Assembly (NCBI RefSeq): GCF_030053115.1
Contig: NZ_CP125619.1
Coordinates: forward strand, 6,296,062-6,360,061
Length of the DNA: 64,000 nt
DNA from: Pseudomonas svalbardensis
GTDB lineage: Bacteria; Pseudomonadota; Gammaproteobacteria; Pseudomonadales; Pseudomonadaceae
Reading direction: 5' to 3'
Shown here: positions 1 to 8,272 of the stretch, piece after piece
How positions within the stretch are numbered: the stretch's first letter is position 1
Layout: every line of letters starts with the position of its first letter
Position numbers and translations under genes: made by a program
Notes under the pieces: generated by a model
What the model was told of the DNA's origin: nothing
The model's input: the letters and a program-made list of their open reading frames with translations, nothing else
Database searches by the model: none

Positions 1-1844
1 CCTTGGGACAGTTGGCTGAAGTACTGCTCCAGCACGAAGGCTTGGCCGGCGCTGGCATAGGCCTTTTGTTCGGCGCTGAACCGCAGATCCGCTGCTTGGG
101 CGGTGGCGTTGATTTCACGAGCGCTGGCCGTCGCTTGATCGCGTGCGATGCTGGCCTGCAATTGCGCCTGGTTGGTGGCCGCCGCCGCCGCCCCACGCTC
201 GCGGGAAATCAATGCCTGGGCGCCAATCTGCGCAGCCTGGACGCCGTGATAGGCATTGGCGGCACCGGCCGGTGGATGAATCGCCTCGACCACGGTGGCG
301 AGAATTTCCACGCCGCTGTCGAGTTTATGTAGGTCGGCCTGTACCGCTCGACCAATCTCTTCGGCGAGCCCTACCCTGTCCTCGCCAAGCAAACCGTCGA
401 GGGTTCGCGAGGCGAAATCGTGGACCAGAATCCGGCTGGCGGTACTGCGGATCAGCGTCGGGACGTCAGCGCTGTTATAGGTCGCGGCCAACGCCGCTTG
501 ATCACTCAGGCCGATGCGGTAGACGAAACGCACGTCCATGTTGACGATTTGGAAGCTCTGCTTGTCGGCTCGGCTGCTGGCAATGACTTGGGATTTGTCG
601 TTCACATGGCTGGCGTCCCACAAGCGATTGGCAATCGCGGGCGCCGGACCTTCGGCGGGTTCGGCCACGACCGGCGCCGGTGTGTCGCCAACACTGGTGG
701 CCAACTCGTGGACCACGCCGTTTTCGACGCTCAACACTCGGCCCAGAGGCCAGGGCAAACCTGCGTGCAAACCAGGACCGAATACCTCCACCGGTTTGCC
801 GAATCGCTCGTAGATGCCTCGCCCTTGCAGCGGTATTTCGTGAATGCCGGTCAGTGACCAACCCACTATCGAGACCACGGCCAGCACCGGCAAAAATGCC
901 CGACGCATGTAGGTGAAGGCCCAGATCTGTCGCAGGTCGATGCCGAAGCGGTTGTGCAATTCGTGCTGCAACGCCAACAAAGGTTGCGGCGGCCAGCGCA
1001 GCATGTCGGCGACGAAGCTGCGTGCCAGCAAGGCAGGTTCGAGTTGTTCGCGCTGCGGACTGAACAACGACAGCAGGGCGCGCAACAGCAGCTCGGCGGC
1101 GACCAACCCTGGCAGCAAGCCAATCAGTACCGCCAAACGCACCGGCCATACCGAGGTTTCGCTACCCAACAACAGGCACAAAGCGCTAAGCACCAGGCCA
1201 ATGATCGCCACCCGTGTCAGCTGCGCCAACGACGCTGCTTCGGGCCATTGCGCGACGTTTTCCTGCGCCAGTTGACGCTCCAGCACCAGCAAACCGAAGG
1301 CCAGCAACAACGACAGCGCCGCACCGACACTGGCCGACAATCCCAGTGCGGCCGGCGGCAGTGCAAGGTTCCAGACTTGTTCGATGCTCAACAACGTCAA
1401 CAGCGACCAACCCGCGAGCCACAGTGTCGGGGCGCCGATCTGCACCAGCATTCGCAGCCATCGCTGGCTGAGCCGATCCAGCAGCCGTTCGTACCAGCCC
1501 ACCGGGGCAACGACTTCGTCAGCAACGACGACCTGCACGACCGGGTTCAACGCCCGCACGCGCCACTGCGTCACCCACCAGGCCGATTGCAAACCGGCGA
1601 CCAGCACCAGCAAACCGGCGCTCTGATTGACCAGCAATGCTGGCCAGAGCGACTGCGGCGCAAACAGCCCGACGAAAAACGCCAGCAACCAACCTGTCGC
1701 CGCAAGAGCGCCCAGACCGATTGCGAACTGACGCAATCGTCGCCCTTGAAAAACCGCCTGCTGGAAACGCGGCAGCCCGGCTACTTGCGTCCCATCGACA
1801 TCGAGATCGACTTGCATACCACCCCAGTGTTTATCGTTGCTCAT
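1..1844 (-). CDS. HflK-like SPFH/band-7 membrane protein with long N-terminal membrane domain (3' end outside window)
   Basis: The minus frame is open for 614 codons from an ATG at 1844 and runs off the window, so the C-terminus is missing. The first ~290 residues are rich in Leu/Val/Trp/Ala and form several hydrophobic stretches. A further membrane segment at about residues 316-335 (LPVLAVVSIVGWSLTG) is followed by an SPFH/band-7 domain beginning GRGIYERFGKPVEVFGPGLH. The region ends in an Ala/Gln-rich coiled-coil-like stretch. SPFH proteins of the HflK type scaffold membrane proteases; E. coli HflK lacks this large N-terminal part, so this is a Pseudomonas variant. The start is uncertain because no clear ribosome site is seen; an in-frame ATG at 1817 is possible. 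It is divergent from lpd. The frame and SPFH call are firm, the exact role is not. Confidence 0.75.
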   Translation of the reverse strand, partial: MSNDKHWGGMQVDLDVDGTQVAGLPRFQQAVFQGRRLRQFAIGLGALAATGWLLAFFVGLFAPQSLWPALLVNQSAGLLVLVAGLQSAWWVTQWRVRALNPVVQVVVADEVVAPVGWYERLLDRLSQRWLRMLVQIGAPTLWLAGWSLLTLLSIEQVWNLALPPAALGLSASVGAALSLLLAFGLLVLERQLAQENVAQWPEAASLAQLTRVAIIGLVLSALCLLLGSETSVWPVRLAVLIGLLPGLVAAELLLRALLSLFSPQREQLEPALLARSFVADMLRWPPQPLLALQHELHNRFGIDLRQIWAFTYMRRAFLPVLAVVSIVGWSLTGIHEIPLQGRGIYERFGKPVEVFGPGLHAGLPWPLGRVLSVENGVVHELATSVGDTPAPVVAEPAEGPAPAIANRLWDASHVNDKSQVIASSRADKQSFQIVNMDVRFVYRIGLSDQAALAATYNSADVPTLIRSTASRILVHDFASRTLDGLLGEDRVGLAEEIGRAVQADLHKLDSGVEILATVVEAIHPPAGAANAYHGVQAAQIGAQALISRERGAAAAATNQAQLQASIARDQATASAREINATAQAADLRFSAEQKAYASAGQAFVLEQYFSQLSQ

Positions 1845-1851
1845 ATCGCAG

Positions 1852-1870
1852 TTCGTTACGATATAACGAA
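1852..1870. promoter_or_regulatory. 7-bp inverted repeat, possible operator
   Basis: TTCGTTA and TAACGAA form perfect arms around the spacer CGATA. It lies 8 bp upstream of the HflK-like start codon in the divergent promoter region shared with lpd. The binding protein is unknown. Confidence 0.45.
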
Positions 1871-1963
1871 AGCCGTGAAATTTCCGTTCTTAAATGCTGT
1901 ATCTAAAGGCGCTCAACCTGTCGCTTGGCTGAAGCCTTGACCGAAATGCTGCGGAACGCACAT

Positions 1964-1977
1964 ATTACGTTCGTAAT
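1964..1977. promoter_or_regulatory. ATTACG-TT-CGTAAT palindrome in the lpd promoter region
   Basis: A perfect 14-bp palindrome 58 bp before the lpd start. It shares the TTACG core with the repeat at 1852-1870, so both may be sites for one regulator of the divergent pair. This is inference from symmetry and position. Confidence 0.4.
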
Positions 1978-2034
1978 TTTACTCAAGAACTACGTTTACC
2001 CATTCCGACCCCCGTTCACTCCAGGAGTACAACC

Positions 2035-3435
2035 ATGAGCATCTATGACGTCGTGATTCTGGGCGGAGGCCCCGGTGGTTATAACGCAGCGATCCGCGCC
2101 GGTCAGTTGGGCCTCAGAGCGGTTTGCGTAGAAGGACGCGCCACGCTCGGCGGTACCTGCCTGAACGTCGGTTGCATGCCGTCAAAAGCGCTGCTGCACG
2201 CCTCCGAACTCTACGACGCCGCCATGGGCGCGGAATTCGCCAACCTGGGGATTGAAGTCAAACCCACACTCAACCTCGCGCAAATGATGAAGCAAAAGGA
2301 TGAAAGCGTTGCCGGGTTGACCAAGGGCATCGAGTTTCTGTTTCGCAAAAACAAAGTCCATTGGGTCAAGGGCTGGGGCCACATCGACGGGCCCGGCAAA
2401 GTGACGGTGACCGACAGCCAGGGCGGCAAGACCGAACTGAGCGCCAAGGACATCATCATCGCCACCGGTTCCGAGCCCACTCCCCTGCCCGGTGTGGACA
2501 TCGACAACAAACGCATCCTCGATTCAACGGGCGCGCTGTCGCTGACTGAAGTGCCCAAGCATCTGGTGGTGATCGGCGCCGGGGTGATCGGTCTGGAGTT
2601 GGGTTCGGTGTGGCGGCGTTTGGGCGCGCAGGTGACGGTGATCGAGTTTCTCGACCGGATTTGCCCTGGTGTGGATGGTGAAGCCGGTAAAACCCTGCAA
2701 CGTTCGTTGAGTAAACAGGGCATCAACTTCAAATTGAGCTCCAAAGTCACCAGCGCCACAACCTCGGCGACCGGCGTTCAGCTCAGCGTCGAGCCCGCGG
2801 CTGGTGGCACCGCCGAACTGCTTGAAGCGGATTACGTGCTGGTATCCATCGGACGCCGGCCTTACACCCAAGGCCTGGGGCTGGAAAACGTCGGTCTCGC
2901 CGCGGACAAACGCGGCATGCTCGCCAACAAGGGTCATCGCACCGAAGCCGCTGGCATCTGGGTGATCGGCGATGTCACGTCCGGGCCGATGCTCGCCCAC
3001 AAGGCCGAAGACGAGGCCATGGTCTGCATAGAGCAGATTGTCGGCAAGGCGGCCGAGGTCAACTACGACCTGATCCCCAACGTGATCTACACCAAGCCCG
3101 AACTGGCCAGCGTCGGCAAGACCGAAGAACAACTGAAGGCCGAAGGTCGTGCCTTCAAGGTCGGCAAATTCCCCTTCACCGCCAACAGCCGGGCAAAGAT
3201 CAATCACGAGACCGAAGGCTTCGCCAAAGTACTGGCCGATGAGCGCACCGACGAGATTCTCGGCGTGCACCTGGTGGGACCAAGCGTCAGTGAAATGATT
3301 GGCGAATATTGCGTGGCCATGGAGTTCAGCGCCTCTGCCGAAGACATTGCCCTGACCTGCCATCCACACCCGACCCGCTCCGAGGCTTTGCGTCAGGCGG
3401 CGATGAATGTGGAGGGGATGGCGACGCAGATGTAA
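2035..3435 (+). CDS. lpd3: dihydrolipoyl dehydrogenase (E3), Lpd3-like
   Basis: This flavoprotein reoxidises dihydrolipoamide with NAD+ in 2-oxoacid dehydrogenase or glycine cleavage complexes. The 466-residue length is normal for the family. It has the N-terminal FAD site GGGPGGYNAA, the redox-active disulfide GGTCLNVGCMPSKALL at about residues 38-53, the NAD site VIGAGVIGLELGSVWRRLG at about 180-198, the second FAD motif WVIGDVTSGPMLAHKAEDE, and the catalytic His/Glu TCHPHPTRSE near the C-terminus. The start is supported by AGGAG 9 nt upstream (2021-2025). No E1/E2 genes are adjacent, so it is a stand-alone copy. The symbol follows Pseudomonas usage and is less certain than the enzyme. Confidence 0.93.
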   Translation: MSIYDVVILGGGPGGYNAAIRAGQLGLRAVCVEGRATLGGTCLNVGCMPSKALLHASELYDAAMGAEFANLGIEVKPTLNLAQMMKQKDESVAGLTKGIEFLFRKNKVHWVKGWGHIDGPGKVTVTDSQGGKTELSAKDIIIATGSEPTPLPGVDIDNKRILDSTGALSLTEVPKHLVVIGAGVIGLELGSVWRRLGAQVTVIEFLDRICPGVDGEAGKTLQRSLSKQGINFKLSSKVTSATTSATGVQLSVEPAAGGTAELLEADYVLVSIGRRPYTQGLGLENVGLAADKRGMLANKGHRTEAAGIWVIGDVTSGPMLAHKAEDEAMVCIEQIVGKAAEVNYDLIPNVIYTKPELASVGKTEEQLKAEGRAFKVGKFPFTANSRAKINHETEGFAKVLADERTDEILGVHLVGPSVSEMIGEYCVAMEFSASAEDIALTCHPHPTRSEALRQAAMNVEGMATQM

Positions 3436-3465
3436 GGCTGGAGATTGGCGGCGGCTGGTCTACCG

Positions 3466-3541
3466 CTATCGCGAGCAGGCTCGCTCCCACAGGGGGATTT
3501 GTAATCGACGCAAAACTACTGTGTGCGAGCTTGCTCGCGAT
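3466..3541. repeat. pair of inverted REP elements
   Basis: CTATCGCGAGCAGGCTCGCT and the inverted copy GTGCGAGCTTGCTCGCGA flank a short spacer between the convergent genes lpd and lrp. The GAGC-rich hairpin with CCCACAGG is characteristic of fluorescens-group Pseudomonas REPs. Confidence 0.8.
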
Positions 3542-3547
3542 TGGGTC

Positions 3548-4021
3548 TCAGACCGGTAAATGTTCCAACGGCAACGCCCCCGGCGTCTTCACCGTATGAA
3601 TCGCAAAGTTGCTGCGAATGTCACTTACGCCCGGCAATTTCAGCAAACGCCCCGTGAGAAAACGGTCATAGGCGCGCAGGTCCGGCACCACTACTTGCAG
3701 CAAAAAATCCGATTCCCCTGACACCAGAAAGGCCGAAATCACTTCGGGCAACGCGGTCACGGCCAGGCGAAAGGATTCGGCCTGCTCATCGTTGTGCCGT
3801 TCGACCTTGACCCCGACAAATACCGTCAGCCCAAGCCCTACTTCGTCGCGATCCAGATTGGCCTGGTAACCGCGTATGACCCCGGCTTCTTCGAGCATCC
3901 GTACCCGGCGCAAACAAGGCGAGGCGGACAGGCCGATCTCGTCAGCCAGTTGCACATTGCTCAGGCGACCGTCCCGTTGCAGCGCAGCGAGAATCTTGCG
4001 GTCGTAGGCGTCGAGTTTCAT
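3548..4021 (-). CDS. Lrp/AsnC-family transcriptional regulator
   Basis: 157 residues from the ATG at 4021, chosen because AGGAT lies upstream at normal spacing and because the family begins MKLDxxDRKIL. An N-terminal helix-turn-helix (LSNVQLADEIGLSASPCLRRVRMLE) is followed by a RAM ligand-binding domain (residues ~65-145). Such proteins respond to amino acids and often control a neighbouring exporter. It is divergent from the LysE-type exporter gene at 4166 with a 144-bp gap, so control of that exporter is the natural inference. The paired ligand is not visible from sequence. Confidence 0.9.
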   Translation of the reverse strand: MKLDAYDRKILAALQRDGRLSNVQLADEIGLSASPCLRRVRMLEEAGVIRGYQANLDRDEVGLGLTVFVGVKVERHNDEQAESFRLAVTALPEVISAFLVSGESDFLLQVVVPDLRAYDRFLTGRLLKLPGVSDIRSNFAIHTVKTPGALPLEHLPV

Positions 4022-4165
4022 GGTTTGGCAGATCCTGATGGTTTCCCGCAATTGAGTGGCAGGTTATGCCAACCAGAAGCATTTTAGAAGCGAACTACGC
4101 AACCACCTGCCCTGCCCTTCAGCCCTAGACTGGCCGTACCGAATCGACAACGAATGGGGTGCAAC

Positions 4166-4795
4166 GTGGCAGGACTCTGGGTGTTTTTCATGGCGCTGGC
4201 GGTGGTCTATCTGTTGCCGGGCCCGGACATGATCCTGTTGTTGCAGACCGGTGCTCGTCAGGGGAAAGGTGCGGCGCTGGCCACTGCGGTGGGTTTGGGT
4301 TTTGCCCGGGGTTGCCATGTAGCGTTGGCAGCGTTGGGGTTGGCGGCGCTGTTCAAGGCTGCGCCCTGGACGTTCGACGTGGTACGCCTGGCCGGGGCCG
4401 CGTATCTGCTATGGATCGGCATTCAATGCCTGCGAACCACAATGCTGCCGAACTTGAACGGAACAGACGCCACCACCGAGAAACCTCGCTGGCGCGCAGC
4501 GATCCAGCGCGGATTGCTGACCAACCTGCTCAACCCCAAGGCATTGCTGTTCTGCTCGGTGCTGCTGCCGCAGTTCATCGATCCACACGCCGGGCCAGTG
4601 CTCGCACAATTTGCGACCCTGGGCGTGGTATTGGTTGGCATTGGGTTGTTATTCGACAGTGCTTACGCACTGACCGGCGCAGCGCTTGGTCGTTGGCTGC
4701 AACGCAGTCCTTCGGCCCAGCGCCTGCAGCAATGGCTGTTTGGCAGCCTGTTGATCGGCTTCGCCGTGCGGCTGACCTTTGTGCAACAGGCATGA
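4166..4795 (+). CDS. LysE/RhtB-family amino-acid exporter
   Basis: An inner-membrane exporter of about 209 residues with six hydrophobic segments. The N-terminal signature LLPGPDMILLLQTGARQGKGAALATAVGLG and the central motif GLLTNLLNPKALLFCSVLLPQFI are typical of LysE/RhtB proteins. I place the start at GTG 4166 because GGGGTG precedes it at 5-6 nt; an in-frame ATG at 4154 would overlap that site and give 213 residues. It is divergent from the Lrp-type gene, a common arrangement for amino-acid-induced efflux. The substrate is not known. Confidence 0.88.
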   Translation: MAGLWVFFMALAVVYLLPGPDMILLLQTGARQGKGAALATAVGLGFARGCHVALAALGLAALFKAAPWTFDVVRLAGAAYLLWIGIQCLRTTMLPNLNGTDATTEKPRWRAAIQRGLLTNLLNPKALLFCSVLLPQFIDPHAGPVLAQFATLGVVLVGIGLLFDSAYALTGAALGRWLQRSPSAQRLQQWLFGSLLIGFAVRLTFVQQA

Positions 4796-6916
4796 TTACG
4801 TCAGCGCCTTGCGCTTGCGGCGATTGATCAGCACCAGCGCTATCGCTGTAAACACCACGACGCCGCCCACTTGCAGCCATTTTTTGTAAGGTCGCAAGGC
4901 CGAGCGAACAGGGTCCAATGCCTGGGTTACGTAACGTTTGTCCGCGTTCGGGAAATCCGGGTAAGGACATTGGCGACCGAAGTTCACCGCCCAATCCACG
5001 TACGGTCCATCTTTGACATAGCGTTGGTAGAAGGCGCTTTCTTCTTCCAGGCTGGTGTTCCAACCCGCCGCCGAACACAGCACTGCCGCAAAGGCCGCAC
5101 TGGTATGCGGCAAATTGTCCGCTGCGCGACTGGCTAATGCGGTGGCGACAAAACGGTAGTGGTAGCGCTGATCGGGTTGGGCTGCGCTTGCTTGTTGACG
5201 TTTGACTTCACCTTCAGCCACCAATGAACCGACCTTGAGTTCGCTGCTTTCGAAGCTGTAGTTGCCACCGAAGGTCGCGTAATCCGGGGACATCTCGTAA
5301 CCCAACAGCTCCATTCCATCGAAACGGGCCAGTGTCGCGGCATGGTAATAAGCAAATGCTCGTTTGGTCGGCCACCATTTTGATTCAGCGTCGTGGCGCA
5401 ACTGCCCATACCACTTGGCCTTGGCCTGTAAGTCGGCGTTATCGAAATAGGCTGGCGCTTCGTCGTACCGCTCTTCGCGCAGCAAGCGCCGCCCGAGCAC
5501 ATTGCGCAGTTTCGCCGCCACCGGTAACTGCACGTAGTTATCCAGATCCTGCTGAGTCAAAGGTGGCGGTGCCGGTACTTGAGTGTCGACGTATTGCTTG
5601 AGTTCATCGACGGTCAACACCCGCTCGGCGACCGTGGCGGCGTCGAACCAGTAGATATCTTTACTGCGATAAAGCTGATCGAACGCTTGCAGATAATCCC
5701 CGCGTTGCAATGCCAGGATCGCGCTTTCACCCTCGACCCGGCATTTGGGCTGAAGCGTTTCGAAGTCCCAGTCCGGCGTGCGCCGCTCGCCCCACGACTC
5801 GTTCTGCGGGAAGGCCTGGGCAGCCTTGGCATACGCTGCGGCAGCCGCGTTTTTATCGCCATCGCGCACGGCCAGTTTGGCCCGCAGCCACCACGCCAGT
5901 CCGCCATCACCGGCGTGTTCGAGGAACGCCTTGGCGCTGGCGTAATCACCCTGTTGATAATTCACCGCCGCCAGCCGATCAGCGTTATGGAGGCTACCGC
6001 GGGTGCTGTTTTGCAGCAGTTTGATCAGTTTCAATTCGTTCGGCGGTTGATCGCCGAATGACCAGCCCAGTCGGCTGATCAACGAGGCCGTCACCAGTTG
6101 CTGTACCGGTTTGCCGTTGAGCAATACGGCCAGTTGATCGTCAGGCATCGCCGCGAGGTCGGCCACCAACAGTTTCAGCGAGGTGTAACCCACCGCCGAA
6201 CCCTGAAGATTTTGCGTGGCGTAGAGTTCGATGGCGCGGTTCCAGTCGCCGGCAGTGCGGGCGACGCGGGCCTCTTCGCCAAGACTGGCGACACCCAGTT
6301 CCAGTGGATCGCTAAAACCGTCGATGCTCAGCTGACGGGTCTGCTCGAAAGCCTTTCGAGATTGAGCCAGCAGGTCAGGACCAGCGTCCGCTTCCGCGCT
6401 CATGACAAACAGCGCCCGACCTAACGAATAAGCCGCCCAAGTGCTGCGCAACGCCCGTTGTTCCGCTGGCAATGCCAGCACGTTCTGGAAGTACTCGGCT
6501 GCTAGCCCATGATCACCGGCATTGAATGCCACAGCGCCGGCCAGATAAAGCTTGAGCTCAGCCGGCAGGTTCGTGCCCTGGATCTCGACATCATGCGCAT
6601 CAGTCAGGCTGCGTAACTGTTTCACCAGCCCCTGCTGTTCAGCCGTCAAACCGGATTGCTCAGCCTTACCCCGCTGTTCTGCGTAGTCGGGCGCATCCAT
6701 GCTGTAGACGGTTTCGGTGACGTTCTTCAGCCCGGCGACCGCATGCCCGAGGCGACTGATTTCAAATCTGAAGTTACCTTCCGGCAGTTCCGCCAGCGAC
6801 TGCCCGCGGTTGTCCAGCAGACGCATAGGGAAATCCGGCCCACAGGCCAGCGCCGAACCCAGCGGCAGGCTGAGGCTCAGGCAAAGCAGATGGCGGGGCC
6901 AGTTACGGGTCAACAT
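4796..6916 (-). CDS. exported repeat-rich protein of unknown function with C-terminal membrane anchor
   Basis: About 706 residues from ATG 6916, which has a perfect AAGGAGGT at 6921-6928. An N-terminal signal peptide (HLLCLSLSLPLGSALACG) is followed by a long helical region with TPR-like pieces (for example AAEYFQNVLALPAEQRALRSTWAAYSLGRALF and YASAKAFLEHAG). One C-terminal transmembrane segment (WLQVGGVVVFTAIALVLINRRKRK) leaves a short basic tail. The start codon lies inside the end of the upstream gene (14-bp overlap), which implies translational coupling with the DUF3142 lipoprotein. The frame stays open further upstream, but that part overlaps the neighbour and lacks a ribosome site. I do not recognise a specific function; a periplasmic TPR-like scaffold is a guess. 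Confidence 0.85.
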   Translation of the reverse strand: MLTRNWPRHLLCLSLSLPLGSALACGPDFPMRLLDNRGQSLAELPEGNFRFEISRLGHAVAGLKNVTETVYSMDAPDYAEQRGKAEQSGLTAEQQGLVKQLRSLTDAHDVEIQGTNLPAELKLYLAGAVAFNAGDHGLAAEYFQNVLALPAEQRALRSTWAAYSLGRALFVMSAEADAGPDLLAQSRKAFEQTRQLSIDGFSDPLELGVASLGEEARVARTAGDWNRAIELYATQNLQGSAVGYTSLKLLVADLAAMPDDQLAVLLNGKPVQQLVTASLISRLGWSFGDQPPNELKLIKLLQNSTRGSLHNADRLAAVNYQQGDYASAKAFLEHAGDGGLAWWLRAKLAVRDGDKNAAAAAYAKAAQAFPQNESWGERRTPDWDFETLQPKCRVEGESAILALQRGDYLQAFDQLYRSKDIYWFDAATVAERVLTVDELKQYVDTQVPAPPPLTQQDLDNYVQLPVAAKLRNVLGRRLLREERYDEAPAYFDNADLQAKAKWYGQLRHDAESKWWPTKRAFAYYHAATLARFDGMELLGYEMSPDYATFGGNYSFESSELKVGSLVAEGEVKRQQASAAQPDQRYHYRFVATALASRAADNLPHTSAAFAAVLCSAAGWNTSLEEESAFYQRYVKDGPYVDWAVNFGRQCPYPDFPNADKRYVTQALDPVRSALRPYKKWLQVGGVVVFTAIALVLINRRKRKALT

Positions 6917-8096
6917 TCGAACCTCCTTGATCAATATGTGCGCAACGAGCCCAACCAATGGCGCGCTGCTCACCGGCCGGTATTCGACCGTCGCGCAGGC
7001 GGGTGAAGGTAAGCAGATCCGGACGCTGTTGCAACGCATAACCGGCCAGCGCATCGGCACCGTCACAGCCCTGCACCGCAAGTGTCAGGCGTTCGGGCCA
7101 GGCGCTGTCGAGGTTGCCCTGATTGCTGAGGCTGATGTCATAGAGGTCGTTCTGCACTGAGAGTTTCAGCGCCAGTCGACTATCGAGTGCATCGCCACGC
7201 GCCACGGCGCTCAGGGTAGTAAGACTCCAGGCTCGGCGGTCGCTGGCCAGCGGCAAACGGAACCAGATCAGGCCCGCCAGATGCGCCGGTGGATCGTTGC
7301 GCAACTCGGTCCCAAGCCGGCTCAGTTGCTGCGGATCGGCGAGCAATTCTCGGCGTTTGCCGCCCCGTTCGATCGGCACTTCGCTTTCCACTACCGGCGC
7401 ACCGCCGCCCGGCAACAACGCCACACCATAGGCCGGCAGCGCCAGATAGAAAGGTTTCGAAGTAATGCGGCTCCAGGCCTTGGTCCATTGTCGGGCCTGA
7501 TCCGGGTCGAACAAACCAAGACGCGGATCGCTCACCGCGTGCACCTGCAACACGCTGCTATCGACTGTGGATAACAACGCCGGTAATTCGGGACTGTCGA
7601 GCCAGGCCGGCAATGCGGTGATGCTCAGCGCAATAGTGGCCGGCAGAACTGCGCGCAGTTGCGTAAGAAATTCGCGGTAGGCCGGTAGCCGAGCATTACC
7701 GGCGTCGTGGTCGATTTCCACACCGGAGAGCTTCAGGCCCTGCCCTTGCCAATCGCCGAGCACCTGCTGGATCTGCGCGGTGACTGCGTCCCGATCCAGC
7801 GACTTGAGCTGGCCATCGAGACGAATCACCGCGATCAGCGGCCGACCATCACGCTTGAGCAGCGCCGGATCAATCCGCGCCCGGCTCCAACCCGCCTCCG
7901 GGAATGCCTGCAAGGCCAGCACCCGCAGGGTGGAAAAGTCAGCGCGGCTGTCCCTCAGCGCTGATTCGTGGGCCGGTGTCCATTGTCGTTGCCAGACGTA
8001 GAGTTGCTGATCGAGCGGCGGCGCATCCTGTCGTTCGCAACCGTTGAGCAATGCCACCGCGACAATCAACGCCGACAGACGAGCGAAAAAATACAT
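6903..8096 (-). CDS. DUF3142-type lipoprotein
   Basis: 397 residues with a lipoprotein signal peptide ending in the lipobox LLNGC, so it is probably anchored in an outer or inner membrane. The remainder resembles DUF3142 proteins: LYVWQRQWTPAHESAL near the N-terminus, GVEIDHDAGNARLPAYREFL (an acidic, glycosidase-barrel-like motif) and PFYLALPAYG. The biochemical role is unknown. It overlaps the start of the downstream exported repeat protein by 14 bp, so the two are expressed together. Start ATG 8096 gives a normal signal peptide. Confidence 0.82.
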   Translation of the reverse strand: MYFFARLSALIVAVALLNGCERQDAPPLDQQLYVWQRQWTPAHESALRDSRADFSTLRVLALQAFPEAGWSRARIDPALLKRDGRPLIAVIRLDGQLKSLDRDAVTAQIQQVLGDWQGQGLKLSGVEIDHDAGNARLPAYREFLTQLRAVLPATIALSITALPAWLDSPELPALLSTVDSSVLQVHAVSDPRLGLFDPDQARQWTKAWSRITSKPFYLALPAYGVALLPGGGAPVVESEVPIERGGKRRELLADPQQLSRLGTELRNDPPAHLAGLIWFRLPLASDRRAWSLTTLSAVARGDALDSRLALKLSVQNDLYDISLSNQGNLDSAWPERLTLAVQGCDGADALAGYALQQRPDLLTFTRLRDGRIPAGEQRAIGWARCAHIDQGGSNVDP

Positions 8097-8124
8097 AAAG
8101 CCCCTTGAGCCGAATCAGATCCTT

Positions 8125-8272
8125 TGTAGCAGCTGCCGAGCCTGCGAGGCTGCGTTCGGGCCAATACTACGCGCACGGTGTATCTGAAGGACCGCTGTGT
8201 CTGATCTTACGACTGCTGCGCCCGAGCGCGGACCGAGCCGAACGCAGCCTCGCAGGCTCGGCAGCTGCTACA
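8125..8272. repeat. 35-bp perfect inverted repeat (REP-like) overlapping the end of the oxidoreductase gene
   Basis: Arms 8125-8159 and 8238-8272 are exact reverse complements (beginning TGTAGCAGCTGCCGAGCCTG) separated by 78 bp. The right arm contains the stop codon (8268-8270) of the oxidoreductase gene. It lies where two minus-strand genes meet and may act as an RNA-stabilising or terminating hairpin. Confidence 0.85.

Noticed and set aside
954..1940. Long plus-strand open frame (328 codons) rich in Gln and Arg.
   Set aside because: Antisense shadow of the HflK-like gene; the minus frame has recognisable SPFH and membrane segments.
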